From positions 1,219,305-1,283,304 of the forward strand of contig JAJFKW010000001.1 in the NCBI GenBank assembly GCA_021773015.1: a DNA stretch of 64,000 nt, given 5' to 3'. The notes under the pieces are model-generated. The model was given only the letters and a program-made list of their open reading frames with translations, was not told where the DNA came from and ran no database searches. This document shows, one piece after another, positions 33,753 through 42,044 of the stretch. The translations under genes were made by a program, and so were the position numbers. Source of the DNA: Woeseia sp. Its GTDB lineage: Bacteria; Pseudomonadota; Gammaproteobacteria; Steroidobacterales; Woeseiaceae. Position 1 is the stretch's first letter; each line of letters opens with the position of its first letter.

Positions 33753-35699
33753 ATGGCTGTGCAACTAATATTCGCAAATTTCGTATTGGACAAGGCCGCT
33801 CGGGAACTACGGCGTGACGGAGAAATTGTCCGCATAGAACCCAGGACATTCGACCTATTGGTTTTTCTGGCCGAAAACAACAACCGCGCAGTCGGCAAAG
33901 ACGAACTGCAAAACGAGGTATGGGGCACCATTGTTTCTGACGGTGCCCTGTCTCGTGCTGCAATGAAGCTTCGCAAAGCGCTGGGCGATAATGCCGAAGC
34001 AATCGTGAAAACGGTGCCTCGATTTGGCTATCGATTCACCGCTGAAGTCATGCGCCATAATGTCGGCGTTGTTGAACAGGCCACGGAAACCATCGCGTCA
34101 ATCAAAAATATGCCGCCACGAAATCGACGAAGTCGCCATATTCAAACGGTTGCTGGTGTCTTATTCGTGAGTGCGATCGCCATCATGGTTTGGAGAACCG
34201 TGATGGACGATGAAAAGCCGGGGCCCGGCAACGGGATTTCCTTAGTCTCCGCATCAACTTTTGAAAAGTCGATCGCTGTACTACCGTTTGACGATCTCAG
34301 CGAAACACAAGATCAGCTTTGGATTGCGGATGGATTGACGCAAGAAATACTCAACTCGCTAACCAGGACACCCGATCTGCTGGTCGCTTCAGGAACGTCA
34401 TCATCCGTTTACCGAGATAGTCGGCAAGACATCGCTTCGATTGCCCGCACGCTCGGCGTTAAACATGTATTGGACGGTTCTATTCGGCGTGCCGGTGAGC
34501 GAATTCGGGTCACGGCACAACTCATTCGAGCGGGCGATGGCATTCAGTTGTGGTCTGACAGCTACGATAGAAGCAAGGGCGACTTAATCGATATTCAAGA
34601 AAGTGTGGCAATTGAAATCGCGCGAGCGTTGCAAACAGCGATGGATCCGGAGTCCCTACAGATGATGCTTTCTGTAGGGACAAAGTCTATCGCAGCGTTT
34701 GAGGCGTATCTAAAAGGCGTTGCTACCAATTCCAATATGGTTGCAACCGGCGATGTCGACGAATTTCTGACCAGTCTCAGCTTTTTTCAACAGGCCGTTA
34801 ACATCGACCCGGAATTTTCAGCTGCACATTGGCAGGTTGCAGACTTTTGGGGCATCCAATTGATATCAACCAATATTGCGTCGCAGAACTCTAAATATAC
34901 GCACGACGAAATACTGGGTTTCTATCGCGAGTCGATGAGTAACGCGATTCAGTACGAGAGAGACCCTATAAGCAGTATCAGTTACCGCGCCCAGGATGCC
35001 CATTTTCAATTGAAGTATCGTCAATCTCTACGACTCAACTCAGAGTTTTTAGCACTGCGACCATTTGATCATGACGCACAAGTCTTGCAATTAGACTTAT
35101 TGCGCGAAATGAACATGTTCGAAGATGCTGCAAACAGTGCGCTTGAGTTTTTTGACCGCGATGGCTATGACCCGGTAGTCACTGCGCGTTCGTTACTGGC
35201 CATAACCTATGCTGGTGATGCTGACACGACGAGAGAATTTATAGCTAGATCGATGAATAGATTTAGCAACACCGTCATCGTGCTCTACCAAATTCACCGA
35301 GCGCTACTGTGGATAGGTGAGGTGGAACAGGCGAAAGAAATCTCTTCCATAATACAAAGTAGCGAATTACCGGCATCGATTCGTCACCTTGCGGCACTGC
35401 GCCAGTATTGCGGCGAACAGCGATATGAGGAGGCGGAAAAACTCCACACTTCAGCTAATAAATTTTATGCAGATAGCCAATTAACGCTTTGGATGGGTGA
35501 AATCATAATGGGCGATGATCTCAAAGCACGCGATGTGTTGATGCATCTAGACAATCGCGACGATCTTGGCCAGCTGGGCGGCTACTTACAATACGTGTTC
35601 TTCGACCCGACGCACTACCCTGTTTTGATGCGCCACCTGGAAACGCAAGGTAACGAACCGGGAGATCGGGTTTCGCTTCCTTATCGTTGTGGGCAGTAA
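33753..35699 (+). CDS. CadC/ToxR-like one-component regulator with periplasmic TolB-like and helical repeat domains
   Basis: This 648-residue protein has an N-terminal OmpR/CadC-type winged-helix domain (residues 1-99, with EPRTFDLLVFLAEN and TVPRFGYRF), one membrane segment (about 132-149), a FlgO/TolB-N-like domain (SIAVLPFDDLSETQDQLWIADGLTQEI) and a long TPR-like tail. Proteins of this plan bind DNA from the membrane and sense an outside signal without a kinase. The ATG at 33753 is chosen because it precedes the first strand of the DNA-binding domain; an upstream TTG would add 29 unlike residues. It ends 49 bases before the convergent ThDP enzyme gene. Its target is unknown; candidates are its own promoter and the neighbouring genes. 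Confidence 0.87.
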   Translation: MAVQLIFANFVLDKAARELRRDGEIVRIEPRTFDLLVFLAENNNRAVGKDELQNEVWGTIVSDGALSRAAMKLRKALGDNAEAIVKTVPRFGYRFTAEVMRHNVGVVEQATETIASIKNMPPRNRRSRHIQTVAGVLFVSAIAIMVWRTVMDDEKPGPGNGISLVSASTFEKSIAVLPFDDLSETQDQLWIADGLTQEILNSLTRTPDLLVASGTSSSVYRDSRQDIASIARTLGVKHVLDGSIRRAGERIRVTAQLIRAGDGIQLWSDSYDRSKGDLIDIQESVAIEIARALQTAMDPESLQMMLSVGTKSIAAFEAYLKGVATNSNMVATGDVDEFLTSLSFFQQAVNIDPEFSAAHWQVADFWGIQLISTNIASQNSKYTHDEILGFYRESMSNAIQYERDPISSISYRAQDAHFQLKYRQSLRLNSEFLALRPFDHDAQVLQLDLLREMNMFEDAANSALEFFDRDGYDPVVTARSLLAITYAGDADTTREFIARSMNRFSNTVIVLYQIHRALLWIGEVEQAKEISSIIQSSELPASIRHLAALRQYCGEQRYEEAEKLHTSANKFYADSQLTLWMGEIIMGDDLKARDVLMHLDNRDDLGQLGGYLQYVFFDPTHYPVLMRHLETQGNEPGDRVSLPYRCGQ

Positions 35700-35748
35700 C
35701 GACGTTTATGGATGACACGATACTCACTGCATATGCAAAGATCGCTTC

Positions 35749-37635
35749 TCAGCTGCTAAATTCGGGAACATATTTTTCATGCCAGGTTGTACCAGCGCCG
35801 CCACCACGCTGATCAACCAGCACATCGAGCAAATATAGTTGGCCGCGCTTTTCTGCCGAGATCGCCCGATCCAGCGCGGCCCCGATGTCCGATGGATCGG
35901 CAACGACCTCACCATCGTGACCGTAGCTCTTCGCGATTCCAACATGGTCGATTCGCGGATCGTCGAGCGAGACACCGATAAATTTGCCGGTCGTCGCAGC
36001 GCGGCTTTTCATGCCCGCTAAAGCCCAACGGTTTGCCTGATAGCCCAAGTTATTAAATATTACGATAATCATCGGCACTTCAAATCGCTTTGCCGTCCAC
36101 AATGCCTGAGTTCCGAATTGGTAACTGCCGTCACCCAACATGCAAACAACCTGCTTGTCCGGCGCGCCGAGTTTGCAACCGATTGCCGCTCCAACACCCC
36201 ATCCGAGACTCCCACCAGAGGAAATTTGGTGCTGTCTGCCGCCACCCGGCTGATCGAATTTCACGTAATCCCATATGGCGCCGTCCGAGGAGACACCTTC
36301 GGTGACGACGACTGCATCTTTAGCAATGTGTCTATCCACCTCGTGCGCCAGCCTTTCCGGTGCGATAGGCGTCGTCTCCCAGACGCTTTCCAGCGTCTGC
36401 TGCAAGCGGTCCAATCGTTGCTGGTGCAGATCCCTCGCCGTAGCATCGAGTCGCGTCACGCTAGACGTGTTCTTATCCAGAACTGCGATTTTCGAATGCA
36501 ATTGTGCCAGCGCAGTACCCGCGTGCGCATACATCAAAATGTCCGCCGGATACGATCTCGCCAAATGATCTTCTCGTTGGCCTATTTCAATAATTTTCGC
36601 CTCTCGCGGAATGAGTGGATGCGCGCCTCTGGCTAGTGACAAACGGCTGGCGCCGGCAAGTAATACAACGTCGAACGGCGTGTCCGCCTGTATAGGCCGG
36701 CGCATAGCACCGAGATAACGTGGATGCTCCGTCGGAAATCCCATCGACGAGCGGCTTGACGAGGTATCGCCACTGACCACCGCACCGAGCTGTTCGGAAA
36801 TGCTGGCGAGCTCAGCCAAGCCGCCCCAGCGCGGCAATTCTGCGCCCGCAATCAACAACGGGTTTTTTGCGCCAACCAGCAGCGCGGCCGCTTTTTCGAC
36901 AGAATCTGCGTCTGGATGGACATGTCTTTTCGATATCGTACGGTGAGCTGGCAATAGCTCAGTGGCGGACAGCTTATTTTTCCAGATATCCGCCGGTATC
37001 CCAATGAAAACAGGACCTGACGGTAGTACTGTTGCCAATCGAAACGCCCGGCGCAGCGACTCTCCGAGATTCTGGATTTGTGTTGCCCGAAACGACAACT
37101 TTGTATAGAGCTCGGGAATCGCCTCAAGTTTGTCGGTTTCTGTAAATACGCCGAGGTTTTCACCACTATTTTCGCTGAGACCAACCGAGACTACCACCGC
37201 AGAATTATCGGCCCATGCATTTACAATCAGGCCTAGTGCATTTGCGGTGCCTGTGATTGAGTGAATATTGACGAATGCCGTTTGTCCGCTGGTGCGCGAA
37301 TAGCCGTCGGCCATCGCCATAACCGACCCTTCTTGTAGGCCGAGGACATAGTGAATGTCGTCATAGTCGACTAGCGCATCGACAAACCCTGCTTCGTACG
37401 CTCCAGTATTGCCAAATACGTATGGAACATCCCAAAGCCTTAGCGTTTCGCAGGTAATTTCACCACCTGTGACATTTTCTAGACCAAGGCTGTCCGGGTC
37501 GTCTTCGCTCGCGATCGCCATATCCGCAAGTTGGCTTGCCGCGATCGTTCCGACGCCCACTTTTGCAAGCGCGCCCAAAAACGCACGCCGCGAAAGCGCT
37601 CCGTCAATAAGTTGCTGCATCGTATTTCGTAACAT
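35749..37635 (-). CDS. Second Tat-signal thiamine-diphosphate-dependent enzyme
   Basis: This 628-residue homologue of the protein at 6029 has the same plan: a Tat signal SRRAFLGALAKVGVG (15-29), the Pyr-domain catalytic Glu in QEGSVMAMADGYSR (E102), and the PP-domain GDGSYQFGTQALW with NN 27 residues later. The two share the unusual leader pattern L-(I/V)-D-(G/S)-A-(L/I)-SRR. It is related to benzoylformate decarboxylase and acetolactate synthase, and the substrate is unknown. It is a single gene, diverging from a DUF5062 gene over a 223-base gap and convergent with the CadC-like regulator. No aldehyde dehydrogenase is beside it, unlike the first copy. Confidence 0.85.
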   Translation of the reverse strand: MLRNTMQQLIDGALSRRAFLGALAKVGVGTIAASQLADMAIASEDDPDSLGLENVTGGEITCETLRLWDVPYVFGNTGAYEAGFVDALVDYDDIHYVLGLQEGSVMAMADGYSRTSGQTAFVNIHSITGTANALGLIVNAWADNSAVVVSVGLSENSGENLGVFTETDKLEAIPELYTKLSFRATQIQNLGESLRRAFRLATVLPSGPVFIGIPADIWKNKLSATELLPAHRTISKRHVHPDADSVEKAAALLVGAKNPLLIAGAELPRWGGLAELASISEQLGAVVSGDTSSSRSSMGFPTEHPRYLGAMRRPIQADTPFDVVLLAGASRLSLARGAHPLIPREAKIIEIGQREDHLARSYPADILMYAHAGTALAQLHSKIAVLDKNTSSVTRLDATARDLHQQRLDRLQQTLESVWETTPIAPERLAHEVDRHIAKDAVVVTEGVSSDGAIWDYVKFDQPGGGRQHQISSGGSLGWGVGAAIGCKLGAPDKQVVCMLGDGSYQFGTQALWTAKRFEVPMIIVIFNNLGYQANRWALAGMKSRAATTGKFIGVSLDDPRIDHVGIAKSYGHDGEVVADPSDIGAALDRAISAEKRGQLYLLDVLVDQRGGGAGTTWHEKYVPEFSS

Positions 37636-37858
37636 TTTGGCATACCCTCTTGATCACAAGGTTGCGAGGTTGATACATCTGCAACATATACCAGTCATAA
37701 ACCGTCACCAAGCTCTGTATTAGTCGAAGTGTGTTCATCCCAATGAATAATGTTGTCCACCAAGCACGAGCGAGTATTGTTGAGATCGTATCGAAGGCGG
37801 AATTTTTTGCGAGGATTTTGGTACATTAATTTCCCAGGCACGTTTGCGGACGCGAACC

Positions 37859-38119
37859 ATGAAAAAACTGAAACATGAGGCCGAGTTGTTCAAGGCTGCG
37901 TTAGACGCAGGTGTGGAATATGCGGAAAAACGTGGTGCGGTCGAATTCGAAGCTACAGACTCACTGGGCGATAAGGCTCTGTACGTTTATCGCTTGCTAA
38001 TTCACGACAAACTTATCGCGCCACTCCCGGAAGAACAGGTCTCACAAAAGGCCGTGCGCCACCGATTGGCGTTGTGGCACGCACGATCTCTGCCCAAGGA
38101 TCATCCATTGCTTAAATAG
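37859..38119 (+). CDS. DUF5062 family protein
   Basis: This 86-residue protein matches DUF5062, a short gammaproteobacterial family: KKLKHEAELFKAALDAGV at the start, YAEKRGAVEFEATDSLGDKA, and the ending LPEEQVSQKAVRHRLALWHARSLPKDHPLLK. It is highly charged and helical, with no catalytic motif. The ATG at 37859 is used; five extra codons from a TTG upstream are not needed. A GC-rich hairpin follows the gene. Function is unknown. Confidence 0.88.
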   Translation: MKKLKHEAELFKAALDAGVEYAEKRGAVEFEATDSLGDKALYVYRLLIHDKLIAPLPEEQVSQKAVRHRLALWHARSLPKDHPLLK

Positions 38120-38122
38120 ACC

Positions 38123-38139
38123 CGCCGGGCAGCCCGGCG
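38123..38139 (+). terminator. GC-rich hairpin after the DUF5062 gene
   Basis: CGCCGGGC (38123-38130) and GCCCGGCG (38132-38139) are perfectly complementary, with a workable 6-base-pair stem. It starts 4 bases after the stop codon. There is no T-run after it, so it may act as an mRNA 3' end or a weak terminator. Confidence 0.45.
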
Positions 38140-38241
38140 ACCTATCGACCCTTGAGCGCCACAATTCGTCATTTTGTGTGCAGTCTGCTGCCAGAATAGA
38201 TTGATAGAAATGTCTTTAGTCCATCAATTGAGGCCGAAGGC

Positions 38242-39057
38242 ATGAAATCGTCGACAGCAAGCTGGAAAAAATGGGAACAGTTCTTTTTGAATCGCGCGAC
38301 TCGAGCGTTGCCGGAACTGGAGTCGCCCGACAAATATGCGTACATGCCCAAATCGGTCGCAAAATCACTTGCAGTATTTCAGTTAGGCGAATCCGGTGGC
38401 GGCACAATTGTTGAGCAAGCCAGAATCAGTCAATGCAATACACACGATGAACATTACGCGCGCTCACTGCAGCTTTTCGTCGAAGAAGAGCACCGGCATG
38501 CTGAATTATTGGCAATCTGCGTGCGGAATCTCGGTGGCGAGCTCATTCGAAAAAGCTGGACCGCAAAATTATTTGTATTTGCACGGCGACTAATGGGGTT
38601 ACGCCTGAAGGTGCTTGTGCTTTTGGCGGCTGAAGTTGTCGGAGTTTGTTACTACCACTTGATTGCCAGTCGGTTACCGCGCAGCAGAATACGCTCGTTG
38701 CTCGCACAAATCGTCAACGATGAACGTTCGCACCTGTATTTTCACTGCGATTTCCTGCGTAATCATGTTTCCAGTGGTTGGCGTCGAATGCTATTTGTTG
38801 CAGCCTGGCGAACGACAATTACAGCGGCTGCAATAGCCGTTCTGATTGAGCACCGACGGGTACTTCGCGATCTAAACTTGCCGGTGATTGCTGTTTGGCG
38901 TCGTTGGTACTCTCTAAGCCGCTTCGCCGAACAAATCGTCTGCGCCGAGAGAAAAGCGTCTGGCAACGAGCTGCAAGAGATGGATGCTGTCAGCGTACGC
39001 CCACCCGCCGAGAAATTTGCTCGAATTCCACAGTGCCAGCTCATCCAAGGTCAATAA
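38242..39057 (+). CDS. Ferritin-like diiron protein with a hydrophobic helix, function unknown
   Basis: This 271-residue helical protein has Glu/His motifs spaced like a ferritin-like diiron site: GGTIVEQA (E58), FVEEEHRHAELL (E82/E83, H86) and, after two hydrophobic helices (about 110-140), a second NDERSHLYFH. Ferritin-like oxygenases and membrane-associated diiron proteins share this arrangement. Hydrophobic stretches at LKVLVLLAAEVVGVCYY and TITAAAIAVLI suggest membrane contact. I know no named family for it. It is followed by the iorA-type gene after 183 bases and has a possible weak start signal at 38242. Confidence 0.6.
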   Translation: MKSSTASWKKWEQFFLNRATRALPELESPDKYAYMPKSVAKSLAVFQLGESGGGTIVEQARISQCNTHDEHYARSLQLFVEEEHRHAELLAICVRNLGGELIRKSWTAKLFVFARRLMGLRLKVLVLLAAEVVGVCYYHLIASRLPRSRIRSLLAQIVNDERSHLYFHCDFLRNHVSSGWRRMLFVAAWRTTITAAAIAVLIEHRRVLRDLNLPVIAVWRRWYSLSRFAEQIVCAERKASGNELQEMDAVSVRPPAEKFARIPQCQLIQGQ

Positions 39058-39240
39058 TTATCTAGCCGCGCTCGCCGCGACCTCAACGGATAATTTATTT
39101 TGCCCGCGGCCTGCGCAGCCGTCAGCAGTACATCGCTTCTCACGCCGCTCTGCTGGCAGGTTCATCGATGTTTCTTGTTCGATTTACGGTCAACCTGTAC
39201 TACACTCGGACGGTCAGAATCGTTACGTCAGGGGCTAAAT

Positions 39241-39699
39241 GTGATCGAGTTTACTTTGAACGGCAAGAACGTAATCTCAAATTCTCCACCGGAGACACCG
39301 CTACTATGGGTTATCCGCGACGAGCTGAAATTGAAAGGAACCAAATTTGGCTGCGGGATCGCGATGTGTGGCGCCTGCACGATACACCTTGGCAATGACG
39401 CGCTTAGATCCTGTGTAACGCCGCTCAGCAGTGCTGCCGGCAAATCGGTGACAACGATCGAAGGCTTGGATTCTGCAAACGGAAAAGCGCTGCAGGATGC
39501 GTGGGTCGATGAGCAAGTTCCACAATGTGGGTACTGCCAATCTGGCCAACTTATGCAAGCAGCCAATCTACTCGATGGAAATTCCGCCCCAAATGACGAA
39601 GATATCGATACTGCAATGAACGGTAACCTATGTCGGTGTATGGCCTATGTGAGAATTCGCAGGGCTATAAAGCGTGCTTCCCAAGCGGTGGAGAAATAG
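39241..39699 (+). CDS. Isoquinoline 1-oxidoreductase-type alpha subunit, 2Fe-2S
   Basis: This 152-residue small subunit of a molybdenum hydroxylase carries two 2Fe-2S clusters: the plant-type site CGIAMCGAC (C38, C43, C46) with C58, and the C-terminal helical site CGYCQSG...CRC. It passes electrons from the Mo site of the large subunit. Molybdenum hydroxylases of this group oxidise N-heterocycles or aldehydes. The GTG at 39241 is the start, after CAGGGGC; longer readings add non-homologous residues. It stops 2 bases before the beta subunit ATG, so the two are translationally coupled. Confidence 0.93.
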   Translation: MIEFTLNGKNVISNSPPETPLLWVIRDELKLKGTKFGCGIAMCGACTIHLGNDALRSCVTPLSSAAGKSVTTIEGLDSANGKALQDAWVDEQVPQCGYCQSGQLMQAANLLDGNSAPNDEDIDTAMNGNLCRCMAYVRIRRAIKRASQAVEK

Positions 39700-39701
39700 T
39701 T

Positions 39702-41966
39702 ATGGCGATGCAGCAGAGAAAACCCACACTTAGCCGCCGATCATTCATTGCAACGACCGCCAGCAGCGGACTCATTATGAGCCTCGGTTCATTGTTGCCC
39801 GGATGCAGCAAAGAAGAGGCTGCAAGTGAAATGGCGGATAAAGGCACGAGCAAAATGTTTGCGCCTAACGTTTGGTTCGAGGTGTCGGCAAGTGGTTTAG
39901 TTTCCATCAACATCGCGAAAGCCGAAATGGGCCAACATGTTGGCACAGCACTCGCCAGAGTAATCGCGGACGAGCTCGGTGCTGACTGGGGCTCGGTATC
40001 CATAAAGCATGTCGACACCGATCCTAAGTGGGGCTACATGATAACGGGTGGTTCGTGGTCGGTGTTTACAACATTCGCAATGTTGTCGCGTGCCGGAGCG
40101 GCCGGCAGGCTCACTCTAATTGATGCCGGTGCTGCCCTGCTCGGCGTCGACTCGGCTGATTGCGATGCAGTAGACGGTTACGTTGTTGCCGGAGACCAGA
40201 AAATCGCATTCGGAAGAATCGTTAGTGACGGAGATGTCAGCAAAACGTTTAGCGACGAGGAATTTGCAGCCTTACCGATCAAGTCCGCGGCTGATCGGCG
40301 CCTTATTGGCAAAGACATTGCGGCCCACGATATACCTGCAAAATCAAAGGGCGAAGCCGTCTACGGACTGGATGCAGAATTGCCTAATATGGTCTATGCG
40401 CATCCCTTGATGCCACCGACGCGATACGGCAGCCGCATCACAGATATCGATGATACCGAGGCGAAGAATATTCCGGGTTACCTTCAGACCATCCAGCTAA
40501 AAGATCCGAGTGAGGTCATACAGGGCTGGGCACTCGTCATTGCCGAGAGCTTTCCAGCTGCAATGAATGCTGCTGCAGCAATCAAAGTCGATTGGGATGC
40601 CGGCCCCACTGCAGCAGTAAACGAAAGCGATATTTTTGCCGAAGGTGCCGCGCTCGTTGAAGACGAAAATTCAGGCGTGCTAGTGGTAGACGATGGCGAT
40701 GTTGCGGCGGCGCGTGACAACGCGGCTGCCCGTCACAGCAGTACCTATCGCACGGCATCGGCATTGCACTTTCCTTTGGAGCCGGCGAACGCTTTAGTCG
40801 AATTCAAAGACGGCCAATGCCACATACACTCTGGCAATCAATGGCAATCACTAATTCTTCCCTACCTTGCCACGGCGCTGCAACTGGCAGAAACGGATAT
40901 TGTTATTCATCAGTACTATCTTGGCGGCGGCTTTGGCAGGCGTCTGTTCGGTGATCAGATGATTCCCGCGGCTCTCGCCGCACGCGAATTAGACCGACCC
41001 GTCAAATTGGTATTTTCCCGCGCGGAAGACAGCCGATTTGACTGCATAAGATCGCCGTCGGTTTGCAAATTCGATGCATCGTTTAACGCCGACGGCAAGC
41101 TGACGGGACTTGAACATGCAGCGGCTGCCGGCTGGCCTACATTAACGATGGTTCCTGCGTTTCTGAAGGACGGCGTTGACGGCAACGGCAAATTTGATCC
41201 GTTTTCAATCAGCGGCGCAGATCACTGGTACACGCTGCCCAATCATCGGGTGCGAGCTGTCAACAATGACCTGGCACAACGAACCTTTCTCCCTGGATAT
41301 TTGCGCGCGGTGGCGCCGGGCTGGATTGGCTGGGGCGTTGAATGCTTTATGGATGAACTGGCAGAAAAGGCCGGCATGGATCCGATTGAATATAGGCTTG
41401 CTCTGCTGGACGCCACCGGAAAAAATTCGGGTAACGATCCAGAATCTGTTGGCGGCGCTCAACGTTTGACTGCCGTACTTAAAGACGTTCGGGATCGATC
41501 CGGTTGGGGAAGATCGCTACCTAGCGGTGAAGCATTGGGCGTCGCTGTTGGTCAGGGGCAAGAGCGTACAATGCCGACCTGGACAGCCTGCGTGGTACAT
41601 GTAGCGGTGGACGGCAGTAACAATTCTGTCAAAGTGAAAAAGATTTATCAGACCATTGACTGCGGCACGGTGGTGCATCCGGACGGTGCTATGGCGCAAG
41701 CCGAGGGTGCCACGCTTTGGGGCTTAAGTCTTGCGTTGCACGAGGGTACGGAAATCGCGAACGGTGAAGTCTCTGCCAAGAATCTAAACGCCTATTCACC
41801 GCTGCGTATGGCTGATGTACCCGAAATGGAAATCGAGTTCATGCAAAATGTAGAATTTCCGACCGGACTCGGTGAGCCACCGTTGATCGCTGTAGCACCC
41901 GCTATCGGCAACGCGATCTATACCGCGATCGGCAAGCGCATTCGCGATTTACCAATAAAACTATGA
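39702..41966 (+). CDS. Isoquinoline 1-oxidoreductase-type beta subunit, Tat lipoprotein
   Basis: This 755-residue molybdopterin-binding subunit matches IorB and membrane aldehyde dehydrogenase subunits of the xanthine oxidase superfamily. Its N-terminus has the Tat motif SRRSF (11-15) and then a lipobox LLPGC (C35), so the enzyme should be a folded, lipid-anchored periplasmic complex with the alpha subunit. Molybdenum-cofactor blocks include YLGGGFGRRLFGDQ and GLGEPPLIAVAPAIGNAIYTA, with the catalytic Glu of the last block. The ATG at 39702 is preceded by GGAG. Substrate is unknown: aromatic N-heterocycle or aldehyde. The cytochrome c usually seen with periplasmic relatives is not adjacent. 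Confidence 0.92.
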   Translation: MAMQQRKPTLSRRSFIATTASSGLIMSLGSLLPGCSKEEAASEMADKGTSKMFAPNVWFEVSASGLVSINIAKAEMGQHVGTALARVIADELGADWGSVSIKHVDTDPKWGYMITGGSWSVFTTFAMLSRAGAAGRLTLIDAGAALLGVDSADCDAVDGYVVAGDQKIAFGRIVSDGDVSKTFSDEEFAALPIKSAADRRLIGKDIAAHDIPAKSKGEAVYGLDAELPNMVYAHPLMPPTRYGSRITDIDDTEAKNIPGYLQTIQLKDPSEVIQGWALVIAESFPAAMNAAAAIKVDWDAGPTAAVNESDIFAEGAALVEDENSGVLVVDDGDVAAARDNAAARHSSTYRTASALHFPLEPANALVEFKDGQCHIHSGNQWQSLILPYLATALQLAETDIVIHQYYLGGGFGRRLFGDQMIPAALAARELDRPVKLVFSRAEDSRFDCIRSPSVCKFDASFNADGKLTGLEHAAAAGWPTLTMVPAFLKDGVDGNGKFDPFSISGADHWYTLPNHRVRAVNNDLAQRTFLPGYLRAVAPGWIGWGVECFMDELAEKAGMDPIEYRLALLDATGKNSGNDPESVGGAQRLTAVLKDVRDRSGWGRSLPSGEALGVAVGQGQERTMPTWTACVVHVAVDGSNNSVKVKKIYQTIDCGTVVHPDGAMAQAEGATLWGLSLALHEGTEIANGEVSAKNLNAYSPLRMADVPEMEIEFMQNVEFPTGLGEPPLIAVAPAIGNAIYTAIGKRIRDLPIKL

Positions 41967-42044
41967 CGGTACAATAGTGTCGTAGGCTACATTCCAAGCA
42001 AAATGAAGCATTGTCCAGCGCAATGTAATCTCCGGGGGTACACA

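Noticed and set aside
39100..39240. 47-residue N-terminal extension of the iorA-type subunit
   Set aside because: The ferredoxin fold begins exactly at the GTG at 39241; the extra residues show no homology.
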